NCBI GenBank assembly: GCA_003971905.1
Contig: RSEE01000006.1
Span: 248,001 to 312,000, forward strand
DNA: 64,000 bases
Reading direction: 5' to 3'
From: Moniliella sp. 'wahieum'
Taxonomy: Eukaryota; Basidiomycota; Moniliellomycetes; Moniliellales; Moniliellaceae
In this document: positions 1-10,754 of the stretch, piece by piece
Layout of the letters: each line of letters begins with the position of its first letter
Numbering within the stretch: position 1 is the first letter of the stretch
Notes under the pieces: generated by a model
Seen by the model: the letters and a program-made list of their open reading frames with translations, nothing else
What the model was told of the DNA's origin: nothing
The model's database searches: none
Program-made: the position numbers and the translations under genes

Positions 1-148
1 GGGGGGGCGAATGCACGGGGCCCGGCGCCGGCCACTGGGCATAGGCGGCCGCGGCACCGTGGTGGCTGTCGGTGCGGCGGGGCGGGTAGGCGGCGGGGTA
101 GGCAGGCGCGCCGCCGTAGACGGCGCCCATGGCGGGGAAGTAGCTCAT
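1..148 (-). CDS. N-terminal fragment of an unknown protein, cut by the left window edge
   Basis: An open frame starts at an ATG at 148 on the minus strand and stays open to position 1, giving about 49 residues beginning MSYFPAMGAVYGG. The stretch is rich in Ala, Pro, Tyr and Gly, like the disordered N-terminus of many fungal transcription factors and RNA-binding proteins, but no domain is visible, so no function can be given. The start is chosen because a pyrimidine-rich leader lies directly upstream, as it does before other starts in this window. The rest of the gene lies outside the window. Confidence 0.45.
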   Translation of the reverse strand, partial: MSYFPAMGAVYGGAPAYPAAYPPRRTDSHHGAAAAYAQWPAPGPVHSPP

Positions 149-1213
149 GGCCAGCGGCACAGGCACGGAGACGCAGGGGCGGGCGAGCGCAGAGGCAGGC
201 AGCCGGACAACGCACCAACACGGGGAACACGGGGCGAACACGCAGGAGCTGCAATTAAGGCGTCTGTGCGTTCTGGGGGTGGGGGTGGGGGGGGGGGGGG
301 GGGGGGAGGAGAAGGGGAGGGGGCGGGCAAGGAGCGCGGGTCGAGCGAGAGAGAAGAGACGGCGGGCTGAGCGTCGCGGGGCACTCAGAGGCTCATCAGC
401 TCTGGGCTCGAGTCAGAGGGCTGCAGAGGGGCTGGCAGGCAAGCACGCCGGCACCAAGCGCAGTGCCAAGGCCAGGGCCGAGGGGGGGGGGGGAAGCGAG
501 GAAGGTAGGCCGGTGGAGTGAGCAGGCGAGGGAGGGGGGGCAGCGAGGCGGGGGGGGGGGGGGAGGGCGCGCGGAGGAGGTGGTGGCGGGGACGCAGCTG
601 TGCATCGCCGCGACGGCCTCCGACTTGGCCACGCCGGCGCATCGGGGTCGGGCGGGCGTGGCGGGGGGGGTTGCTGCCGCCTGGGGCCCAGGGGAGAGTG
701 CTGCCTACTGCGTGCTGCCTACTGCGACTGCTCCTGCGGCCCCTGCGGGCATCGCTCATCCTCCAGCTCAGCTCACCCACCGCGCTGCCTGAATGCCGCC
801 GCAGCACAGCACAGCACAGCACCGCCCATGCCCCCTGCGTTTCGCCACCACCCGGGCAGCACGGCGCCTGTGCTGCACGCGGTTTGTTCTGCACGTTCCC
901 AGGGGTAGGGTTGGGGGACGGGCGGCACGCGGGACGCTGCGCTGGTTTCTTTCTTTTTTTTTCAGGTGCAGCCACACGCGCGCCGTGGGGGGCGGGGCGG
1001 CGCGGCTGCCCACTGGGTGGTTGGGCCATCGTGCAGAGTGGCAGGCGAGTGGCCACGCGCACTGCGCCTGCGCCCGTGCTGCGCCAGCCTGCTTCGGCCG
1101 TCTTCTGTGTATGTAAGCTGCATCGTGGCCTCGGCTGCTGGTGCGATTACGTACGCGTATGCTGCAGCTGAACGTTCAACACGTGCATGTCATTATCATT
1201 GCCAGTAGGAATA
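149..1213. other. Intergenic region with long G and C runs
   Basis: This lies between the partial gene (start at 148, minus) and the 3' end of the epimerase gene. It holds strongly pyrimidine-rich sequence on the minus strand, including a 20-base G run on the plus strand at 287-306 and further G runs near 485 and 550, probably the leader and promoter of the partial gene. Long open frames on both strands here are GC-driven shadows; I see no gene. Confidence 0.5.
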
Positions 1214-2237
1214 CTACAGCGCCGTCCATCCCTTGGGCTCGGTCGCCAGCGACTGGCGCACGGACGTGGGGTAATCCACCAGCGCATCCCGCCCAATCAG
1301 GTCCACAAAGCGGCCGTTGTGCACCTCGTTCAGGTCCTCCTTGTCCAGCTCCGCCTCCTTCTCCCACGCCGTGTGCGCCAGCGGCGCATCCGGCCGCACA
1401 GCGAGGATGTTGTGGATGAGGCTGCGGTACGTGTACGGCGCCGTGAACGCCAGGATCCGCTCCCCGCCCACATCCGCCCGCGTCAGCGCCGCCACGTGCA
1501 CCTGCGCCGTGTTCACCACATTCACCATCCACTGCGGGCCCTCGTACTTGAGCCGGCTCAGGTCCCCCGCCGCCGCGTCTGGTACACGATCAGGTTGGTG
1601 TTGAACGACGTGGCTGCCGGGTGCGTCGGCCCCCAGTTGACATTGGGCAGGATCGTCGTCAGCGTGAACCCAGGCTGGGTCGTCTGCACAAACTTCCATG
1701 CCGCCTGCTCCGACAGCACCTTGCTCGCGGCGTAAATGTCCTTCTTGTTGCCGTTCGTTTGCGCCGGCACGACACCTCCTCGTTCCACGACGCGGTCGTC
1801 ACCTCCTTGCCCTGCGTAAACTGCGAATACGTCGCGGCAAACGAGCTGGAGGTGACCACCACCCGCCGCACCGACGGCGTCGCAGCGGCCACCTTGAGGA
1901 TACCCAGCGTGCCCTCCACACTCGGAGGCACCACCTCCTCCCACTTGTCGGAAAACGTCAGCACGGCAGCCACATGTGCCACGCCGGCCACGCCTTGGAT
2001 CGCCTTGGTATACGCATCCGCCGCCATCATGTCGGGCACCAGCACCGTTTCAAACTGGCCCGGGTACAGCGCGTCAAAGTACGCGTGCAGGCCAGCGGCC
2101 TTGGCGTCGGTGCGCGCGGTGGCGCGCACGCGCAGACCGGCCTTGAGTGCTTGCTCCACAATGTGCGCACCGATAAAGCCGGTGGCGCCAGTGACGAGCA
2201 CCAGCTCGCCAGGCTTCAAGGGCGGGGTAGGAGTCAT
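1214..2237 (-). CDS. NAD(P)-dependent epimerase/dehydratase-type reductase (GRE2/dihydroflavonol-reductase-like)
   Basis: Extended short-chain dehydrogenase of about 340 residues, presumably a cytosolic carbonyl or ketone reductase. The N-terminus carries the Rossmann nucleotide-binding motif VTGATGFIGAHIV (about residues 14-26). VVTSSSFAATY supplies the catalytic Ser region near residue 125, and DIYAASK supplies the Tyr-x-x-x-Lys pair near residue 170, followed by the family motif LPNVNWGP. The start at 2237 precedes the Rossmann motif by about a dozen residues, as usual for the family. The product is split over three frames, with breaks near 1770 and 1570; the protein is otherwise collinear with the family, so I take these as one-base sequence errors. 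The natural substrate cannot be read from sequence. Confidence 0.85.
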
Positions 2238-2901
2238 AGTAGCAGCAGTGGTGGGGGTGGGGTGGGGATGGGAAGGGGGTAGAGAGAGGGCAGGCAGAAG
2301 CACGTGGGAAGGAGGTATAAGTACGCGCTGGGCTGGCAGCTGCGCGCAGCATGGCGCGGCGGGTGCGGTGCAACGCCGACGCACAGACCACGCTCGCCGT
2401 GCTGGGGGCGGCTGCGGGGCTGCTGAGGGTGCTGGGGGCGCTTGGATGTGTGATGGGGGGCGCATGATCTGTGCAATGGGAAGCTTTTGTGCCTGTTGCC
2501 TGTGCTGTGTGCCGCAGGACGCACTCCATCTCCCCCTCCTCCGTGCCGACCAGCCCGGCGCAACGCACCCACAGTATTGGACAAGTATGTGTCGCCTGCC
2601 AGCATCCCTGGGATTCCAATTCTGCATCAGTACTCAGTCGGCCGTGGGGCCCCGCGCTGGCATGGCCAGTGCCTGCTCCGCTTTTGGCCGCTGCTCCAGA
2701 ACACTTTAGAAAGCGGTGCCTGCGCACGCTGGAACTCCCACCCCCACACACAAGGCAGCCTATGCGACTCGACCCCAATCCACGTTCCACCCAGCCCCCG
2801 TCCAAACGCTACGTGCTGTGCTTCCGCTTCCGTCGCTTGCATCCATTTCGACGCCGTTCATCTACAGTGTACGCCCCTCCCCCCCGCCCCTCCTTCCGCT
2901 C
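2238..2901. other. Intergenic: promoter of the epimerase and 3' flank of SSK1
   Basis: GC-rich spacer of about 660 bases between two tandem minus-strand genes. Pyrimidine-rich sequence on the minus strand precedes the epimerase start. No further gene is supported; the ORFs crossing it are antisense or out-of-frame shadows. Confidence 0.4.
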
Positions 2902-5900
2902 CTACCCCACCGCGGGGTCGACCGCGTCGGCCGGCTGCTGCGCCCACTCGGTGCTCGCCTGCGCCGCCGTGGCCTGCGCCGCCTCAGCCTCGGCCTCGGC
3001 CTCGGCACCTGCGTGGCCGGTCGCCCTGGCCGGCGCGGGCTCTGGCACGGCTGGGGGGGGAACCGGTGCGCGGGGTACGTCGTGGACCAATGTGGAGACC
3101 TTCGGCGACCAGGCCAGCATGGCGCAACTGGGTCCGTTCCAAGTCGCGCGCACGTACCACCCTCTCTGCCCTTCCGGCCGATCCGCGCGGGCGGTCTTTC
3201 TTGCTTGGTGGCTGTGCCTGCGGCGGCGGCGGCACAGGCGGCGGTCGGACAGCCCCGCAAGCAGCAGGTACTGCATCGACCCCCACTCGCTGATCTTGCG
3301 CCGGAGCCATTCGTGGTCGACGGGTTTGTTGAGGAAATCGTTGCAGCCCGCAGCGAGGGCTGCGACGCGGTCCGAGTCGAACGACGAGGCGGTCAGAGCG
3401 ACAATGATTACTGCCGGACGGTACTCGCCGTACTTGGCGCCAGCGGGCGGCTTGGCTTCGCCCCCGATACCGTGCCGGCTGCCGTGGCGACCGCTTGGGC
3501 CAGCAGCGCCGGGTCACACCCTTCCTTCTCCCCGTCCAGTGGCGGTAGGTCCCGCGCCGTCGGCGTGCTCGGCGGTGGGTACTTGCCAATCCCACTAATC
3601 TTCTCTTGCCGCCGGATCACCTTGGTCGCCACAATCCCGTCCAGCACGGGTAATTGAATGTCCATCTACCGCACCATCCCGTAGGGGGTCACGTCAGCCT
3701 CCGCATCCGACCGTCGGGCGCACCCACTCACCCATGCACAGCGGCGCAGCGCCGGGCAAGGAGAGAAACAAAGAACGAGAAAAAGAGACAAGGAGAGAGA
3801 AAGAGAGAGACGTACAAAAATGATGTGGAAACTACCGTCACGCCATTTCGCAATGGCCTCCATTCCGTTCTTGGCCACGTCAATTGGATTTGGTTACGGG
3901 TGAGCAGCCGACTGAGAATCTGCACGTTGATGTGGTTATCTTCGACGAGCAGGACCTTGATGGGAGGTAAGACGACTTTGGTCTTGGGGTCGTCCGATGC
4001 CTTGGCCACCGCCTTGGGCTTCTTGGTTTTGGCCTTGGCTTTGGCCTTGGTTTTGGCTTTGCCTTGGCCTTGAGAAGCGAGCCTTGCCGCGACGGCCCCG
4101 CCGACGCAGTCGCATCCTCATTCCCATTCCCATTCGCAGTCGCATTCGCATCCGTATTCGCATCCGTATTCGCATCCGTATTCGCATTCGCATTCGCATC
4201 CGCATTCGCATTCGCATTCGCATTCGAATTCTCATTCGCATTGTGATTCACAGTTGGATTCGCATTCGCATTCGCGTCCGCCTCGGCGTGCGCCGCGTTC
4301 GCCGCCGCAGCGGGAGTGGCCTGGCTGCTCGCATCGTCCTGGGTCGCAGCAGCGAGCGCAGCCGAAGGCGCGTTGGCCACAGCCTCCCCGGCCGTACCCA
4401 ACGACCGTCCGCCCGGCCTGGGCTGGCTCGCCTCCCTCCCTGGCACGGGCACGGGCACGGGCACAGGGACCGTACTGGTCGGAGCGGGAGTGCGCGCGCC
4501 AGCACTGGCGCTGGGGCTTGTCCTGGTCTCGTTCGAGCCCGACGGGGGCGGGAGGAGAGTCGCTTGGCGGTCGAGCGTGGGCGGGGTGACTTCCGGGTCA
4601 GTAGGGTCGTGCGGCGGCTCGGTCTCAGCTGCCTCGGCCAAGGGCGCGGGGCGGAGCAGAGGCCAAGAGCGGGTCCTTTTGGTGAGCGACGAGGTTGCTG
4701 GCATGCCTGGATCGGCCGAAACGTGCCCCAGGGAAAGAATAGCCCGGCCGGACGGCCTTGCGGATCTTGCAGTACCAGCCCGGCGCGCGCAGCGGATTCA
4801 GGTACCTGCCCGGACTGGAGGAAAGCTGTCGCGGGCAAGTCCATGCCCATGCTCTACCTATGCCGGCCAGGGCGTGCTCGGCGCATCGGATTTCGCATCC
4901 ACACCAGCCGAAGCCGACGCTGACGTCGAAGCTAACGCCGAGCCAAAGTAATCAATCGCTTCTCGCAACGGCGTCGCCGGCCCCGAGCGTGGCACGGCTT
5001 GCAACAGCGTGTACCGCGGACTGAGCCGAAGCGTGTCCAATCCGGCCTCGGGCTCGGGCGGGGCAACGACCGAGGAGGCACGGCCGTGCCCGCCGCCCTC
5101 GTCGCCGCTGACGACGCTCCCCTGAAGCAGGAGCCGGATGGGCAACGGGGCCCCTTCGTGCGGGTCGGGCGGGACGGGGCAAGGGAGCGCCCGTGCCGGT
5201 ACTGGGTGTGGGCGGGGCTGGCCTGCCCGCTCCATCGCTGCATCAGCCAAATTCACAGTCGTGGGCGGCCCTGAGTGCGGGGCCGAGACCGGCGTGCCAA
5301 GCCATAGGAGACGGCGCATGGTACGTCTGTGAGCGGGGGTACAGTTCCGGTCGTTGGGGTTTGGGGGGAGCAATGCAAAGAGGTCATACGCGCTTCGCGC
5401 GTAGTAGCAAAGCTGTCCCCTTGCGCCTCCTCGCCACGCGGCAAGGATGAGGCAAGGAGAGCGGAAGAGAAAGCGACAGCACGGCCGATCCCGGCGGGGC
5501 GCCAACGAGCGAGCTGCCGCAGCTAGCACGCGCGGACCGTTGACCCGCATCTTCCACCTCGTCGTGCACCGTCAGCGACGCAGATGGGATGGAAGCAGTA
5601 ACTGTGACCTGGACCGGGTCGCCCGCAGGAGCGTGGGCTGGAGCTGGAGCTGGAACTCGCACTTCGACTGGTGTGCGATCGAGGCCAGTCGGACCGTAAC
5701 TACTTCCCCACCGCGAACGTGGGTCGCCGCATCGGTCAGGACGTAGAGGATGGCAAAGGCCAACGCGGCGGATCGGCACAGAGAACAGTTAGCGGCTCGG
5801 CAGGATCAAAAACGACGTGCACAGGCGCTCGGGCGCCGCACTTTGTGCTGCCCGTTTCCGCCGAGGCGACCACCTGAGCCGCTTGGGCCAGGCGGGAAGT

Positions 5901-6211
5901 GAGCGTGACCACGTCCACGGCCACCGCAGCCGGGCTGGACGGGCTGGCGCCCGTGCCGCGCGCATCGTCGCCAGGGAGAAAAGGCAGGTCACCAGCAGGG
6001 TAGGCTGTTGCCGCCGCATCGGACGGACTGACGCGCGTGGTAGCCAAGACGCGACGCGGAGGACCTCTGTGAGCGCAGGTAAGTTCCGGCTGGCGACAGG
6101 AACGCCCGGCTGGGCGCCTGTCAACGAACGCGCGGCCCCGACCACACTGGCCAGAATTACAGCACGCACGGCGCTGCCGGAAGACTCGGCGCTGCCCGTC
6201 AGGCGCTCCAT
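2902..6211 (-). CDS. SSK1: SSK1-type response regulator of the HOG stress pathway
   Basis: Response regulator that receives phosphate from the Sln1-Ypd1 relay and controls the HOG MAP kinase cascade. The C-terminal receiver domain starts at [15 protein letters not shown] (about 3990). It continues with [13 protein letters not shown] and, after an intron at 3666-3815 (gtacgt...tag), with the phospho-acceptor segment [35 protein letters not shown] and [10 protein letters not shown] follow; this set is specific to Ssk1. The chosen start at 6211 begins a less conserved region with [14 protein letters not shown] and [16 protein letters not shown] (about 5730-5830), reminiscent of a degenerate histidine-kinase-like ATPase fold; that is inference. 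Between them lies a disordered Asn/Ala and Lys/Pro-rich stretch. Several frame breaks occur. The C-terminal end after about 3240 is uncertain, because an Arg/Ala-rich tail runs to the stop at 2902. Confidence 0.85.
4120..4290. repeat. Hexanucleotide repeat TTCGCA/TTCGCATCCG inside SSK1
   Basis: Imperfect tandem hexamers (ATTCGC variants) on the plus strand encode an alternating Asn-Ala/Asp-Ala/Thr-Asp run on the minus strand in the linker before the Ssk1 receiver domain. Neighbouring shorter arrays are GGCACG at about 4441-4468 (Val-Pro run) and a TTGGCC/TTTGGC tract at about 4024-4075 (Lys-Ala/Pro-Lys run). Confidence 0.85.
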
Positions 6212-6536
6212 CACGGCCGGAAAGTGAGGAGGGGCAGGGGGAGCGCAAGGGGGAGAAGTAGTGGTAGTGGTAGTGGTAGTGGTAGTGGTGCGGAGGGTGG
6301 TGGTGGTGGTGGTGATGGTGGGGAGCGTGGCGGTGGCGGGGGGATAAGAGGCCCAAGGACAGCGATCAGCAGCAGCTGTGCTCCTCAATGCACCTGCCCC
6401 TATTCCGCTCCTCCCCATCTCCGCCCTGATTAAATAACAGCGGCCAGATTTTGTTTTTGGCTTTTGCTTTGCACTCCCACTCCCACTCCCCACTCCCACT
6501 TCCACTCCCACTCCCACCGCGGCTGCATCGCGCCCC
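6212..6536. promoter_or_regulatory. Divergent promoter between SSK1 and MPP6 with GTAGTG and CCCACT repeats
   Basis: These 325 bases separate the SSK1 ATG (minus) from the MPP6 ATG (plus). They contain a (GGTAGT)n/(GGTGGT)n tract at about 6256-6312 and a (CCCACT)n pyrimidine tract at about 6472-6527 just upstream of MPP6. The pyrimidine tract probably acts as a core-promoter element, since similar CT-rich leaders precede other starts here. Confidence 0.5.
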
Positions 6537-7278
6537 ATGTCGCTCCCGCCCTCCACCGCCCGCCCCGCTCGGGGCGGGTTGAGCAGCAAGATCGCCGGGC
6601 TCAAGTTCATGCAGCGTGCGGCCGCCCGGGCTCCCTCCACGCCTGCCTCAGGCGCTGCCTCCGCCTCGCCTGCCACCGCGTCAGGTCACGCCAGCACCAG
6701 CGCCAGCGGCGGGTGCTGCGCCCGCATCGCATCCTCTTCCCCCCGCTGCAACCGGACGAGTGGGTGCTGCCCTCGGCTGCGGCGGCGATTGCGCGCGCGA
6801 GGAGAACCATGCACGCACGCGCGCCCAGGCCGTGGTGCAGTACGATGACCAGTGGCGCTCGTGGGAGCTGGACAGCGACCAGGACGACGCGCCGTCCAGC
6901 ACGCGCGCCGTGGGCCGCACACGGTTTGGCCAGCCTGAACCTCACGCACAGGAGGCGGAGGCGGAGGCGGATTCGGACCAAGGGCTGGAGCCCAAGTTGG
7001 TCTCGGACTCGGGATCGGACGTGGGCTCGGACTCGGACTCGGACTCGGACTCGGACTCGGCCCGTTTTCATCCCAATTCTCTTTCTAGCTCGGAGGAAGA
7101 GGAGAGGCCAAGCCGCCTCCCCGACTGCAAAAGCAATGTGTCAGGCTCGTTGGGCACAGCCCGTGCGCGCAACGTATCCGCTTCGTCGACCACCCAACCC
7201 AAGCGGCCTTCGGACGCGTCGGACTTGGCCGCTCCAACCGCCAGGAAACGGGTACGGAAGGATGTGAAGAAGAGGTGA
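6537..7278 (+). CDS. MPP6: MPP6-like nuclear exosome cofactor (M-phase phosphoprotein 6 family)
   Basis: The N-terminus reads LSSKIAGLKFMQRAAAR (residues about 15-31). This is the diagnostic KFMQR segment of the M-phase phosphoprotein 6 family, which binds the RNA exosome core and helps recruit the Mtr4 helicase for nuclear RNA processing. Downstream are Ala/Ser-rich linkers, a WELD segment, an Asp-Ser run (DSDSDSDSDS, about 7020-7060), an acidic SSSEEEE patch, and a basic C-terminus RKRVRKDVKKR that probably targets the nucleus or binds RNA. About 245 residues, longer than yeast Mpp6 but normal for basidiomycetes. At least two frame changes lie between about 6700 and 6830. The start is the first ATG after the CT-rich leader. 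Confidence 0.7.
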
Positions 7279-8288
7279 TGCATGGTGCGAGCAGACGTGT
7301 GTGTGGTGCATCTGGGTTGGCCGGAACATCCTGAACGCCGGCGGACTGGTTTGTAAGGATCAGTTGTACGATCTACGTCCCGAAAGGTTGGGCTGGTGAG
7401 GGTGTTGGGTGTGGGAAACGCGTGACAAATACTACGTCACAGCCCCGCCCGCCCCCCAGCCGCACTCAGCAGAGATACGCTCTGTGGCGGGGCGATTGCA
7501 AGCTAAGGCCTATGGCCGCTGGTTCTGTGGCTCGCAGCGTCTCTACAGCTGAATGCACTGTACAAGTGGAGTGGAGAGGACGGGGTAAGCATAGGATGGC
7601 CACTCCCCACATGACTCTGAACTCCGACAACAGGCCAAACAGGGCGTACGTAGCAAGAAGGTAATCGGCCCAGGCCGATCAGTATATAGGGCAGAAGAGG
7701 AGAAAGACTCGTTCTGCATTGCGAGAAGCGCTGGCATGGCGTGTGACAAGAGGTCCATACGATGCGTGACATGACACGAAGGTCCACGACAATGAGATGA
7801 AAACGGCGGGGCTAATGGTGGAAGATGAGATGGAGGACAGAAGGGAGACGGTGCATTTTGTGGGCGTGTGGCGATGAGTGATACGGCGGCGATTGGCGAG
7901 AAAGCGGTGCGACGGAGAGGGAGATAGCGTGTTGTGTTTGGAAAGACGGCTGTGGAGAGGGCGGAGAAGAAGCGTGCCGGGGCGGATGTGTGGTAGGGAT
8001 GGATGGAGGGCACAGCACAGCACAACGCAGGGCAGAGAGCAGGGGTGCTTTAGCGAGTGGCGCCTGCCGCACAGCGCCAGTTGCCAGCCCCGCGCCCCCT
8101 TGCTCCGCCCCAGCGGCGGCAGAGCGGCGCACTGCGGCGCACAGCTCAGAGTCACCGCCACTGCGAGCAGCATTAATAATACGCTCGAGCCTAGCAGCTC
8201 CCCTGCCCGTGGATCTCCGGCAGACGCCGCAAAGAAGCAGACAGCCGTGTTCTCCTCTCCCCTCCTCTCCCCTCCTCTCTGCGCCGCC
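7279..8288. other. Intergenic between MPP6 and the next plus-strand gene
   Basis: About 1 kb. It holds the MPP6 3' flank and a CT-rich stretch (about 8252-8280) right before the next start. No conserved coding segment is visible on either strand. Confidence 0.4.
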
Positions 8289-10754
8289 ATGCCCCCCCGC
8301 CCCCGTCCCCGCGCCCGCCCTGTCCGCCGCCGCCCCGCACACCTCCTCATGGCCCCTCCCGCCGAGCCACAGCCGCCCCTCCTCGCCCCCACCCCCGCCC
8401 CCGCCCCCACAGGCTCCACCCCGTCGACGCCGTCCGCCAGCTGGTGCGCCGCCTCTCGTCCCGCGCCGCCCCCGCGCCCCCGCCGTCCCGCCCGCCATCC
8501 CAGCCGCCATCCCGCCCACCATCCCACCAGCCGCCCCCCCCACCCGCACCCGCCTGGCGCTCCTTTGTCAGACCGACTCGGTCGGCGAGGACACGCTCCA
8601 TCCCAGCTTCTCCTACAGGAGCCAGAGCAGCTTCTCCTCCGCCCCCAAGTGGCTCGACAAGGACGCCTCCCTTGCCTCCCTCAGCCTGCCTCCCTTGGAC
8701 ACCCTCACCCGCTCCACCTCCATCCTCAACCGGCCCTCGCCCCTTTCCGCACTGGCACGCGACCCCTTTGCCCAGTCCCTGCCGCTTCCAGGCAGCAGTA
8801 CGCCTCTTCCCACCACCGTCACTCCACCCCCACCTCCCCGCTTCCCTCCCCACCTCCGTCCCCTCCGCCCGCAACACTGTGGGAGATGGGTCGCTTCTTA
8901 CTCTCCCATACGGCATGGGCTCTGGCACGCTCGACCTTGATCTTCGCAGCGAAAGCAGTCAAAGCTCTCTTGCCACTGCACCGATGCGCCCACCTCCACG
9001 GTCGCCTGCCCCGCTCGCATCCGCCTATATCCTATCATCCGCCCGCACGCGCACAACAGTTTGACACTTCCTCTTCCGTTCGTTCCGCCTGGTCCCCTCC
9101 AGCTCGAGCGATGACCCCCCCGTCCGACGCTCGCATCGCCCCTTCGCACCGCAGTCGGCCAACGCGGACGCGGTAGACCCCCGCTTCCGTCTTCACCGTT
9201 CCTCCTCCTTTGGTACTGCGTCGGGTGTGGAGCTGCGCCGTTCTTCCTCGTTACGAAGGCGATCTCGCTCAGGCTCGGGCTCGGGCTCGGGCTCTCACCG
9301 CGTGTCTGATCCAAGTGCGCACGAGACCCGACGCGACTCGGCCTTACGTCGGCTGGTGTCCTGGACCTCCTCCTCGAGCGCCTCGCGTCGTCGACAAGCA
9401 CCTTTGCCCGCATGTCCTCCTTCCCCCGCCCCTCCTCCCCTCCTCCCCTGTCGCACCCCGTCCTGCTAGTCCCCCCTGCCCCCGCCCCATCCGGGCACAG
9501 CGCTCCAAGATGCAGCCCGCACCTTCCGCACCTCCCTCACTCGTACTGCTTCCATAGTCAGTTCAACAGTAGGCCGCATCTTGGGTCGCGCACCCGACCG
9601 CACCCCACCCCCTCCACACGACACCCACAGCCTCCCCACCCCGCCCGCACCACCGCCCAAACGGTGGTCCTTGGCCCGGCTGCGTACGTTTTCCCACCCT
9701 CCCGCCCTCCACCACCACCACCTTCCCCTGCCCGGGCGGGACCGTCGAGGCAAGCGAGCCAAACGCGCATTTGGTACATACCTCCCACAAAGAACGCAGT
9801 ATCAAATTGGGCCTGGCCTGTGCCGGCGCAACCGTGACAGCCACCCAGCTTTCCCACCGCCTCTTCGCCACCGCCGGCAGCGGCATCGTTGCTCTCTCCT
9901 TCGCTCCTACCTGTGCCAACAGCGGACGCAACCGCCGCGCGGGCGTAGGCGTAGGGGAAACTGCTACAGGACCATCCCCCACCCCACCAGCGACCCATGG
10001 CACATCTGCCCCCCCGATCCAGCGCCACGGTTGGTCTCTGACTGACATCCAAGCTTTTCTCCTCCGCCCGTGGAGCACGAGGCCGCCGCTGAGAACACTA
10101 CCTCCCCACCTCCGCCGCCTCCACCTTCTCATTCTCATCCTCCTGAACGGCCAAGGCCCCTGCCACCTACCAGGTCCCTACCGCCGCCGCCCGTGGCCAG
10201 GCCAAAGACCCCGCTGAACCGCTTGCTCCACCGTCTGCCCAGCGAGATGGAGCATACGGGTCATGCGACGTTTGGATTTTCGAGCGGGTACGTTGACCTT
10301 GATCGCTCTGGTTCTGGCTCGGGAGTGGGAGTGGGCACAAGCACCGGGGGTGGGCTGGCACCCGCACCAGATCCCCCGGTGGAGCACGTAGCGTCGACGG
10401 CCAGACGCACTGGTCTGCGCGCACTGGGCGAGTGGGCCCACGCGCTGCGCGCCAGCTCGCACACGGGCTCGGTGCTACGCGAGGACCTGGGCGAGGGGGA
10501 TGTGGTGTGGCAAAAGTACATGCGCTGGGCGCTGAGCATCGAGATCCTACCTCGTGCATCGGGTACGTCGCCCTGCCAGCACCTGCGTCGCCTGCGTCGC
10601 CTGCCTCGTCTACTTTGCCTACTTCGCCAGTGTGGGGCGTGCGGTGCGGACCGAGTCCCGGCCCGGTGCGGGGCCTGCTCCTGCCCCTCCCGTCTTTCCC
10701 CGCGCCATCCCGGCGGTACTGCGCGTGGGTGCTGCGCGTTCGGCGCGCTCGTGA
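8289..10754 (+). CDS. Unknown large low-complexity protein with a likely C-terminal membrane helix
   Basis: The coding signal is a chain of plus-strand frames rich in Pro, Ser and Arg, with frame changes. More ordered segments are SFSYRSQSSFSSAPKWL (about 8610), LPYGMGSGTLDLDLRS (about 8905-8950), SIKLGLACAGATVTAT (about 9800), GHATFGFSSGYVDLD (about 10262) and a compact C-terminal part with LREDLGEGDVVWQKYM (about 10478). It ends in a hydrophobic run CVACVACLVYFAYF (about 10580) followed by a short basic tail, suggesting membrane anchoring. The start at 8289 follows a CT-rich leader. I recognise no family. Frame breaks are frequent, so boundaries and even single-gene status are uncertain. 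Confidence 0.4.

Noticed and set aside
385-1062. 225-codon minus-strand ORF and several overlapping ORFs in other frames
   Set aside because: All six frames stay open because of GC richness and homopolymers. Composition is Pro/Arg/Ala without any domain, and the region sits where the promoter of the partial gene is expected.
3936-4241. Arg-Met and Arg-Ile repeat ORFs overlapping SSK1
   Set aside because: Shadow frames of the hexanucleotide repeat that encodes the Asn-Ala linker of Ssk1.
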